The position numbers and the translations under genes were made by a program. The notes below the pieces were generated by a model, which saw nothing but the letters and a program-made list of their open reading frames with translations, ran no database searches and had not been told where the DNA came from. Below, in pieces: positions 7,298-13,207 of a stretch of 13,207 nt of DNA. The stretch is from Anammoximicrobium sp032229885. GTDB lineage: Bacteria > Planctomycetota > Planctomycetia > Pirellulales > Pirellulaceae. The stretch covers positions 1-13,207 of the forward strand of contig JAVYAJ010000221.1 of NCBI GenBank assembly GCA_032229885.1, in the 5' to 3' direction. Position 1 is the first letter of the stretch. Each line of letters opens with the position of its first letter.

Positions 7298-8707
7298 CTA
7301 CATGATCTCTTCCAGCATTCCCGCCGACTTCATGCCTTCGACTTCGGTGTCCAACACGTGGACGTCCAATCCTTCGGGATTGGGAAGTGGGGCCGAGGCG
7401 TCGATGCCGGCCAACAGATAGAAACTGGCAAGCAGATCCGCCGGATAGACGGGCCGCTCCTTGACATAGGCGCCCAACTCGTCCGATTCGCCGACCACCC
7501 GGCCGCCCTTGAATCCACCGCCGGCGACCAGCACGGTGAACACGTTGCCATAGTGATGTCGGCCGCCATTCCACGGCGGCTCCCAGTAGATCTCCGGGGT
7601 TCTGCCGAACTCGCCGGTGCACCACACGAGGGTGCTTTCGAGCAGTCCGCGGCTGCTCAGATCCTCGAGCAGCGCCGCCAATCCCTGGTCTAGCATCGGG
7701 CACTGCCGCTTCATGGTCGGGAAATGGTTGGAGTGCGTATCCCAGCCGCCGGGGAAGCTGATGGTGACGTAGGGAACTCCTGCCTCGACCATCCGCCGTG
7801 CGGCCAGGCATTCCTGGCCAAACGTGTGGCGACCGTAACGGTCCCGGAGCGCCTTCGGCTCGTTGTCCAGATTGAACACTTCTTTGCCTTGGCCCAGAAT
7901 CAATCCGTAGGCTTGTTCTCTGGCCTCGGCGACCGCAGCTATGTCCGACACGCTTGCGAGACCGGATCCCAACGTATCGACCCGTTGGAGCAATTCACGG
8001 CGGGCGTGCTGGCGGGCATCGGTGATTCCCCGGTTGACGATTCCCTGCACCTCGAACCGGTCTGCGTTCGGATCGCCGCCCGTGGCAAACGGTTTGTAGG
8101 CGGGGCCCAAAAAGCCCTCTTCGGAAAACCGCCCGGCTGCTTGGAGCATCACGATATAGGGCGGCAACAACCCTTTGTACACGTCCCGCTTGAAATAGCT
8201 GAAGACCGCGCCCACGCTGGGAAAGGACAGCCGTCCGCCGTGCGCGTGGCCGGTCTGCATCAGGTAGGCCGCCGTCTCATGCCCGTTGTTGCCATGCGTC
8301 ATGCTGCGGATCAGGCAATACTTGTCCGCCTGCCTGGCCAGCAACGGGAACAGGTAGCTCAATTGAATGCCATCCACGTTGGTGGGGATGAATTTGTCGA
8401 ACTCGCCCAAATAATTGTAGCCCGTACCGGGCTTCGGATCCCAGCAGTCGTTTTGCGAGATGCCACCCCACAAGAAGATCTGGATGACTGACTTGGTCTG
8501 GCCCTTCTTGGCCTTGGCGATGGCCGCCGCGTCTCGGGTTGCCTTCTGTTTTGCCAGTTCCTCGGGCGAGATCTTGAACGGCGCCCCGAAAGCCTGGGAA
8601 GCCAAACCTCCGGCCGCCACCACGCCCGCCGCCCCCAAGACGCCACGTCGCATGGCCTCGCGCCGCGACATGCGCTCGTGCCTGTCCGGATTGTCGTTTC
8701 TGTTCAT
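7298..8707 (-). CDS. Tat-exported DUF1501 family protein
   Basis: The product is 469 aa. The ATG at 8707 is chosen over upstream starts because AGGAGG lies 9 bases before it and it opens a Tat signal: MSRREAMRRGVLGAAG with the twin arginines at residues 15-16, then an alanine/glycine-rich core and likely cleavage near AFGA (residue 42). DUF1501 proteins belong to the alkaline phosphatase/sulfatase-like fold. Motifs seen are IFLWGGISQNDCWDPKPG, SMTHGNNGHETAAYLMQTGH, FPGGWDTHSNHFPTM, GEFGRTP and VAGGGFKGGRVVGESDELG. The motif that often reads GRDH is GRHH here, which may alter a metal site. No enzyme activity is proven for the family. It lies between the DUF1549/DUF1553 and PPC genes, a common planctomycete arrangement. 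Confidence 0.93.
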   Translation of the reverse strand: MNRNDNPDRHERMSRREAMRRGVLGAAGVVAAGGLASQAFGAPFKISPEELAKQKATRDAAAIAKAKKGQTKSVIQIFLWGGISQNDCWDPKPGTGYNYLGEFDKFIPTNVDGIQLSYLFPLLARQADKYCLIRSMTHGNNGHETAAYLMQTGHAHGGRLSFPSVGAVFSYFKRDVYKGLLPPYIVMLQAAGRFSEEGFLGPAYKPFATGGDPNADRFEVQGIVNRGITDARQHARRELLQRVDTLGSGLASVSDIAAVAEAREQAYGLILGQGKEVFNLDNEPKALRDRYGRHTFGQECLAARRMVEAGVPYVTISFPGGWDTHSNHFPTMKRQCPMLDQGLAALLEDLSSRGLLESTLVWCTGEFGRTPEIYWEPPWNGGRHHYGNVFTVLVAGGGFKGGRVVGESDELGAYVKERPVYPADLLASFYLLAGIDASAPLPNPEGLDVHVLDTEVEGMKSAGMLEEIM

Positions 8708-8792
8708 GAGTCCAGTCCTCCTCTTACTCCCGCTTAGAGTGCCGCACCGGCAAACCGATCGTTTCGAGTTAGGTGTAACGCGTCTGCAATAG

Positions 8793-8828
8793 CAACAAGA
8801 GAGGGATTGTTGAGCACGCCTCTTGTTG
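8793..8828. other. Stem-loop between DUF1553 and DUF1501 genes
   Basis: CAACAAGAG at 8793-8801 pairs perfectly with CTCTTGTTG at 8820-8828 around an 18-nt loop. It lies in the 177-base gap after the DUF1549/DUF1553 stop. There is no T-run on the minus strand. It may be an attenuator-like or mRNA-stability element between the genes. Confidence 0.45.
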
Positions 8829-8884
8829 TCCAACCCCGTGTCCTGCAGCACCAAGGCCAGCGGGGTCGATCGTCGTGACAGCCA

Positions 8885-11800
8885 TCAATGGCGCAGCAGA
8901 AACTCGGGGCTATTGATCAACGCCCAGGCGAGATCCAGCCAGACGTCGTTGCCTTTGGCAGCTCCCGACTCCGCATGTAGCTCTGCGGCCTCGACGTCTT
9001 CCTTCGTCGGGAGCCGCGAGAGAATGGCCAGGTATAGTCTTTCGACGATCTCGCTCGGTGCGCCGCCTCGCGAGATCAACGCTCTTAGTTTCGGCCCGGT
9101 CTGCAGCTTGCTTTGGATCTGACCTGAATTCAGCAGGTGAATCCACTGCCGCGAGGAGAGTTCGTTGACGCGTTCGCCTTCGGTCCCCGTAGCTCGCGCA
9201 GACCGTCCGAACAATGTCAGGAACGTGTCGGTGACACTGCCGTCGGCCAACGCCACCGCTGGCATATCATTGGGAATATAAGTGTAAGGCTCCGGAACGG
9301 CGCTGGTGTACAAATCCGCGCTGCCGCAAATCCGGTTCACAGCGTCGATCAGCACCTCGGCCTCGACGCGCCGCAGCGGATAGCTGGCAAAGTTGGCCAC
9401 TGCCTCCGGCGTGTCGGACCTCACGACCGAAGGCAACTGGTACGTGGAAGAAGTGAAGATCAATCGTTTCAAGTGCTTCATATCCCAGCCGCTCGAAACC
9501 AGCTCCTTCTCCAAGCAGGCCAACAGCTCGGGAATGCTTGGGGGATTGTCGTCTCGAATGTCGTCCGGCTCATGGATGATGCCGCGTCCCATCACCCACG
9601 CCCAGGTCCGGTTGACGATGGCTTTGGCAAACCAAGGGTTGTCCGGGCGGATCAGCCATTCGGCGAACACTTCACGCGGATCGCGGTCCGGCGGAGTCAT
9701 GACTTTGGTTCCGTCCGGAAAGACGGCTTCCAGCGGTCCGTTGGGGCTGAGCGGTTCGAGCAGCCCCTGCGCAATCTGGTTGGTGGTGGTCACCGAGAGG
9801 GGGATCGAGTCGACTCCCGAAGCCGTGCTTCCCGGCACGGCGGTCGATTGAAGAGGATCCCAGAAGACAATCTCTTCTTTCCATTCGCTGGTGGGCTTAT
9901 AGCCAACCTGAGAAAAAAACACTGCCATGCCCGCGAGGCGGTCTTCCGGGAACGAATGGACGCGCCGGCCCAGGAAGGCGAGCGCGACGGCCGCGGCGAT
10001 GCCCTCTGGGGTTTTCTGCTGGATGGCCCGGTAAAAGTTGACGGGCCCGACTCGGAAATTGCTGCCGCTGGAGGTGAGCAGCTCGCGGGCGAACTGATCA
10101 TAGGGCTTGTTCTGAGCGATCGATTCCCACACCCAGCGGTGATAGGCCTGGGCTGCATTGGGCCAGACCTTGACGGGAAATTCCGCCTTGATGCGCAAAA
10201 TATCACTCCATTTCATCGCCCAGTAATCGGCGTGCGAGTACTGTTCGAGCAAGCGATCGATCAGAGCCGTGCGCTTATTCTGGTCCGCATTGTGGATAAA
10301 CGCTTTGGCTTCCTCCATGGGAGGCAATCTGCCGGTCAGGTCCAGATAAGCGCGGCGGATGAAGACCGCATCGGAGCAACAGACTGGCTGGATGCCCAAG
10401 GTCTTCAACTTGGCAAACACGATTTCATCGATCTGGTTGGCCGGCTTGGGGGGCTCGGGGGCTTCTAGAATGCTCGGCAGTGTCTTGGCGGCGACCAGAT
10501 GGTACAGCTCGGCTTTGGCCTGTTCGGCCGCGGCCTGCTTGTCATCGGCGATTTGTTTGGCGGCCGAGTACGCCTCTCGGGCCTTGTCTGCCTCCGCTTT
10601 CAGCGGCGCGACCTCGTTTTCCAACGCCTTGACTGCCTCTTCGTCCGCGGCGTAAGTCTGCTTCGCCGCCTCGATTCGTTTTTTGACGTTTTCCAGGGCT
10701 TCTTCAGCCGACTTTTTGCGGGCTTCGGCCGAGGTCAGTTTCTGCTGTCCCTCGTTGGCCTGGAGCGTGGCTTGTTCTAACGCCTTCTGGGCCGGATCCA
10801 GAGCGGCCGCCGCCTCAGCGGCGGCCTTACGCATGGCGGCGGCGTGTTCGACGGCCTGCTTGGCGGCCGCATCGAGTTGGAGGAGTTCCTTGGCGGCTTC
10901 CCGCGCGGCCTGGTCCTCGGCCATGGCCTCGGCCACGCGGTTCTTGGCGTTTGCCAGGGCTTCGTCATCGGCCTTCTTTTTCGCCTCCGCTTCCTCTTTC
11001 TTTTCGGCCGGCGCGTCGGCGAGCGCTTTGGCGGCGGCATCGGCCCGAGCCTGGGCCTGTTGTTCGGCTTGCTGCACTTGAGCCAGCGCCGCCGCGGCGT
11101 CCGCCACCGCCTTGCGTTTCGCGGCTGCCTGGGCTGCCGCCGCGTTCTTTTCGTCCGCCACCTTCGCCAGATCCTGAGCGGTCTGCTCGGCCGCCGCCAA
11201 AGCGGCCGTAGCGTCGGCTACGGCCGCTTTGGCGCTCGCCAACCCTGCGTCGGCCTGATCTTTCTCGGTCTTCGCTTGGGCCTGCTTTTCCTCTGCCGCC
11301 TCGGCCAGCGCTTGAGCGGCGGCACTGGCTCGGGCCGCGGCCAGCTCTTCGTTTTGCTGCGACCGCACCACAGCGGCCTTCGCCTCGTCGATCGCTCGTC
11401 GCACGGCGGCCGCATGGGCCGAGGCCATCCGGGCGTCATCGTCCAGTTTGTTGGCGGCGTCAGAGGCGGCCTGGGCGGCAAACGCCGCCTCCACCGCCGC
11501 CTGCTCGGCCGTCTCGTAGGCTTGCCGCAGTGGAGCCGCAGCGGCCTTCGCTTCTTCCAAAGCCTTGTCCAGGTCAGGTTTAGCGTTGCTCGCGTCCGTG
11601 AAAGTCTGGGCAGCAACGGGCACGGCCGCCTCGGCCTGTTTCAGCGCTTCGGCGCCCCGCTCGCCCGCAAAATCCTTTGCATCCGCAGCTTGCTGTCGCT
11701 TGGTCCGGACCGCCGCCGTCGCAGCGCCGTATGCTCCGTCGGCCTTTCGCATGGCTTCCAGAAGGGGGGCGACAGCCGCTTTCGCTTCTTCGGCTGCCTT

Positions 11801-11959
11801 CTCGGCCGTCTCGTAGTCGGCCCGCGCCTTGACCTCCTCGGCCGTCTCGGCAGTCTCTGCCTGGGCATTGGCTGGCTTCGGCTCGTCCCCGGCATGAACC
11901 GGAAGCCAAAGGGAAATCGCGAGAGTAACCGCCAATGGCAAAACGGACTTGATTCTCAT
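8885..11959 (-). CDS. Exported coiled-coil DUF1549/DUF1553 protein
   Basis: The product is 1024 aa. The ATG at 11959 follows GGGGGA at 11966-11971 with 6 bases between and begins a signal peptide (MRIKSVLPLAVTLAISLWLP, cleavage near VHA-GD). An in-frame ATG 26 codons upstream lacks these features. Residues about 30-495 are extremely rich in Ala, Glu, Lys and Gln with heptad-like spacing, a long coiled coil. DUF1549 spans about 508-715 (IDEIVFAKLKTLGI, FIRRAYLDLTGRLPP), and DUF1553 about 755-1015 (PREVFAEWLIRPDNPWFAKA, NRTWAWVMGRGI, PDDIRDDNPPSIPELL, SSTYQ). Many DUF1549 proteins carry a cytochrome c-like domain with CxxCH ahead of DUF1549; no CxxCH is present here. A vicinal Cys pair (527-528) lies in DUF1549. 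It is the first gene of the minus-strand block. The function of these domains is unknown. Confidence 0.93.
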   Translation of the reverse strand: MRIKSVLPLAVTLAISLWLPVHAGDEPKPANAQAETAETAEEVKARADYETAEKAAEEAKAAVAPLLEAMRKADGAYGAATAAVRTKRQQAADAKDFAGERGAEALKQAEAAVPVAAQTFTDASNAKPDLDKALEEAKAAAAPLRQAYETAEQAAVEAAFAAQAASDAANKLDDDARMASAHAAAVRRAIDEAKAAVVRSQQNEELAAARASAAAQALAEAAEEKQAQAKTEKDQADAGLASAKAAVADATAALAAAEQTAQDLAKVADEKNAAAAQAAAKRKAVADAAAALAQVQQAEQQAQARADAAAKALADAPAEKKEEAEAKKKADDEALANAKNRVAEAMAEDQAAREAAKELLQLDAAAKQAVEHAAAMRKAAAEAAAALDPAQKALEQATLQANEGQQKLTSAEARKKSAEEALENVKKRIEAAKQTYAADEEAVKALENEVAPLKAEADKAREAYSAAKQIADDKQAAAEQAKAELYHLVAAKTLPSILEAPEPPKPANQIDEIVFAKLKTLGIQPVCCSDAVFIRRAYLDLTGRLPPMEEAKAFIHNADQNKRTALIDRLLEQYSHADYWAMKWSDILRIKAEFPVKVWPNAAQAYHRWVWESIAQNKPYDQFARELLTSSGSNFRVGPVNFYRAIQQKTPEGIAAAVALAFLGRRVHSFPEDRLAGMAVFFSQVGYKPTSEWKEEIVFWDPLQSTAVPGSTASGVDSIPLSVTTTNQIAQGLLEPLSPNGPLEAVFPDGTKVMTPPDRDPREVFAEWLIRPDNPWFAKAIVNRTWAWVMGRGIIHEPDDIRDDNPPSIPELLACLEKELVSSGWDMKHLKRLIFTSSTYQLPSVVRSDTPEAVANFASYPLRRVEAEVLIDAVNRICGSADLYTSAVPEPYTYIPNDMPAVALADGSVTDTFLTLFGRSARATGTEGERVNELSSRQWIHLLNSGQIQSKLQTGPKLRALISRGGAPSEIVERLYLAILSRLPTKEDVEAAELHAESGAAKGNDVWLDLAWALINSPEFLLRH
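11195..11234. other. Perfect 18-bp hairpin inside the coiled-coil coding region
   Basis: Bases 11195-11212 are the exact reverse complement of 11217-11234, leaving a 4-base loop (GTCG on the plus strand). On the mRNA strand the hairpin encodes AKAAVADATAALA within the coiled coil. It is far stronger than the other short hairpins seen in this region, for example the 9-bp arms at 10805-10813 and 10818-10826. Confidence 0.8.
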
Positions 11960-12524
11960 TCCAAATCCCCCTGAACATGGACTGTGAAGGGACTTCTGAC
12001 CGCCCAGAGAGCCCCCGAGGGTCTCCGTTTTCCACACATCGCACTATCTCAACGCCCGCAAGATACGTGGCGGAGCAACTTTTTAGGCCGCTAGGTTCTC
12101 TGTTTCCGTGCCAAGTCGGCCGGAAATGAGAACAGGACTGTTGGTAGGGCTGATTCGCAGCAGGCGGACACCCACAGGAAGGTTCTTAATCGAAACTGCT
12201 AGAACCCAACGCCGATTCTCGGTCCGTCTAGCTCGTCAATCAGGCAGGTGGTCATAACAAGGCAAGCATCTATCCAGAGCTGATTATTAGCTTTTTGATG
12301 CTGCGTTGTCAACCGGTAGATCGTTTTCCGCATCCGGCATCCCGGATGGCGTATCCAGGCAGCGTTCTAATGCCAGAAACCAGAATTCACGGGATATGAC
12401 GAGATGAATTGGCCCAGAGGCTCGCATTCTAGTTTACGCACACGACGCATATCGGCCCGTTTACATTGTCTAAAGAGCGTTTCTCCCGCTGATAACCGCG
12501 ATACGTCAAATTCCGAGCCTCAAT
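11960..12524. other. Upstream intergenic region, no gene recognised
   Basis: Stop codons interrupt all frames and no product was recognised. Base composition is visibly less GC-rich than the genes, especially near 12180-12310. It holds the promoter candidate at 12283-12312, a hairpin with CATCCGG at 12331-12337 and CCGGATG at 12342-12348, and probably the 5' leader of the minus-strand gene block. Confidence 0.55.
12283..12312 (-). promoter_or_regulatory. Candidate sigma-70-type promoter of the minus-strand block
   Basis: On the minus strand, TTGACA (plus 12307-12312) is followed after 18 bases by AATAAT (plus 12283-12288), five of six bases of the -10 consensus. Transcription would start near 12276 and give a leader of about 315 bases before the ATG at 11959. 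It lies in an AT-richer stretch with no competing gene, but planctomycete promoters are poorly defined, so the call rests on consensus match alone. Confidence 0.4.
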
Positions 12525-12688
12525 AGAGTCTTAGTTCGTATCATGCGCGCACCGTGCGCACATCTTGTACACCGGCCTGTACAGTACACTTTCCGGGCAC
12601 TGGCACTAGCCCGTGCTAGGTCAAATTGGCATTGGATGACTGTGGCGCAGCGCAGACGACAGGAAGCGTGTTGGCCGAAGGCCAACAT
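12525..12688. repeat. Palindrome-rich repeat element, copy A
   Basis: This segment aligns without gaps to 13016-13179 (offset 491) with about three quarters of bases identical over the first 150 by eye. Shared blocks are the AGTCTTAGTTCGTATC head, a near-palindrome around GCGCAC/GTGCGC, TGTACA-N6-TGTACAGTACAC, GGATGACT, CAGACGAC and the closing hairpin TGTTGGCC-GAA-GGCCAACA at 12669-12687. The differences are not concentrated at third positions of any frame, which argues for a non-coding repeat. Confidence 0.75.
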
Positions 12689-12836
12689 CAACGTGTCACC
12701 GCGGCCCGGATGAATATGGCCTTCGGCCAAAACGGGCGCGCGCGGCGTCCGCCCTGGGGCGTTGCCCCAGGCTACGGTGATCGGAGGCCTTCGGCCAAAC
12801 AGATTCTGGGGTTGCGGGCACGGGCCCGCGTTAAGA
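12689..12836. repeat. Cluster of short palindromic modules
   Basis: GGCCTTCGGCC occurs twice here (near 12718 and 12787), the inverted form of the GGCCGAAGGCC hairpin in copies A and B. An 8-bp hairpin, CCTGGGGC-GTT-GCCCCAGG, occupies 12753-12771. Bases 12753-12779 are an exact reverse complement of 13180-13206. A further hairpin has GCGGGC at 12814-12819 and GCCCGC at 12824-12829. No gene is supported. Confidence 0.65.
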
Positions 12837-12847
12837 AGAAGAGGTTT

Positions 12848-12922
12848 GAACCGCAGAGACGCTGAGGTCGCGGAGGTGGTAGACAACGTGAAACTCTGCG
12901 TTCTCTGCGTTCTCTGCGGTTC
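12848..12922. repeat. CGCAGAGA-type inverted repeat with 9-bp tandem units
   Basis: GAACCGCAGAGA at 12848-12859 is the exact reverse complement of 12911-12922. The right side contains three tandem 9-bp units beginning CTCTGCG (12894, 12903, 12912). CGCAGAGA-like palindromic repeats of this kind are scattered in many environmental bacterial genomes. No gene overlaps it. Confidence 0.65.
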
Positions 12923-12977
12923 CCATGTCTGAATGTCCAGTCTCCTTCGCCCGGCGGTGAGGTGGCGCTCGTGCCAT

Positions 12978-13017
12978 AGTCTTAGTTCGTCAGGTTGCGG
13001 ACGCTAGCCCGCGTTAG
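12978..13017. repeat. Partial repeat unit ahead of copy B
   Basis: It starts with the same 13-bp head as copies A and B (AGTCTTAGTTCGT) but goes straight to CTAGCCCGCGTTAG at 13004-13017, which matches CTAGCCCGTGCTAG at 12606-12619 inside copy A except at two positions. It looks like an internally deleted or recombined unit directly abutting copy B. Confidence 0.6.
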
Positions 13018-13207
13018 AGTCTTAGTTCGTATCGTTCGCGCACGGTGCGCGCATCTTGTACAGTGGTGTGTACAGTACACTTGTGGGTTAGTGGCACGGG
13101 ACTGGATTAGGTGGGGTTGTGGTGGGATGACTGGTGCGCGCCACAGACGACGGGGGGCGTGTTGGCCGAAGGCCATCACCACCGTAGCCTGGGGCAACGC
13201 CCCAGGA
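13016..13207. repeat. Palindrome-rich repeat element, copy B, runs to the window edge
   Basis: This is the second copy of the 12525-12688 element: the same length from head to closing hairpin, TGTACA-N6-TGTACAGTACAC near 13058-13081, and TGTTGGCC-GAA-GGCC at 13160-13174. It continues into CCTGGGGC-AAC-GCCCCAGG at 13188-13206, which in the copy A region is present in the opposite orientation. The element may extend beyond the window. Confidence 0.7.

Noticed and set aside
6428..7693. Plus-strand 421-codon ORF across the PPC and DUF1501 genes.
   Set aside because: It spans two real minus-strand genes and their spacer in antisense and has no domain.
9137..10468. Long plus-strand ORF of 443 codons opposite the DUF1549/DUF1553 gene.
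   Set aside because: It is the antisense shadow of a confidently identified gene; high GC content removes stops on the opposite strand.
10844..11974. Plus-strand 376-codon ORF rich in Gly, Leu and Arg.
   Set aside because: It is the complement of the alanine-rich coiled coil and its low complexity follows from that.
12199..12255. An 18-codon minus-strand ORF (starts MTTCLIDELDG) 21 bases after the candidate promoter start, followed in another frame by about 50 open codons.
   Set aside because: It has no ribosome binding site, no recognised family and is too short to separate from chance; a leader peptide or decayed gene is only a guess.
12626..12865. Plus-strand 79-codon ORF over the palindromic modules.
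   Set aside because: It runs through unrelated hairpins and repeat units and has no domain or ribosome binding site.
12527..13030. Three copies of AGTCTTAGTTCGT considered as a CRISPR array.
   Set aside because: Spacing is irregular (451 and 40 bases) and the sequences between are themselves repeats, not unique spacers.
12506..13197. Minus-strand ORFs across copies A and B whose translations share VYCT, two residues, CTRCAH.
   Set aside because: The shared peptide is a by-product of the DNA repeat. Differences between copies fall at first and second codon positions as often as at third positions, and no plausible start with a ribosome binding site was seen.

Overview
The window reads as a high-GC chromosomal segment of a planctomycete, probably of the Pirellulales type. 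The evidence is a set of protein families seen almost only in that phylum: a DUF1549/DUF1553 protein, a Tat-exported DUF1501 protein, a PPC-domain surface protein, a DUF1598 protein and a planctomycete-style prenyltransferase/squalene-oxidase repeat protein. No mobile-element gene, tRNA, rRNA or CRISPR array was recognised.

Layout. Bases 1-4505 carry four plus-strand genes: the 3' part of a squalene-cyclase-fold repeat protein, an exported beta-sandwich protein, an exported DUF1598 protein and a small helical protein of unknown function. Bases 4641-11959 form a minus-strand gene block that converges on them. In transcription order it holds a 1024-aa exported protein with about 470 residues of alanine-rich coiled coil joined to DUF1549 and DUF1553, a 469-aa Tat-exported DUF1501 protein, a PPC-domain protein with an embedded zinc ribbon, and a short ORF coupled to the last by an ATGA overlap. 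A TTGACA / AATAAT promoter candidate lies upstream at 12283-12312. Bases 11960-13207 contain no convincing gene. The first half is less GC-rich; the second half is packed with palindromic repeats, including two ungapped copies of an element about 164 bp long.

How the genes work together. DUF1549/DUF1553, DUF1501 and PPC-domain genes are commonly neighbours in planctomycetes, and all three here carry export signals, so a shared cell-surface or periplasmic role is likely. Their biochemical function is not established. The most notable points are: a frameshift between the signal peptide and the mature part of the PPC protein, lying at or next to a perfect 16-bp palindrome; a four-cysteine zinc ribbon in that exported protein; a long coiled coil where a cytochrome-type domain is often found in DUF1549 proteins; an 18-bp perfect hairpin inside the coiled-coil coding region; and the repeat cluster at the right edge.
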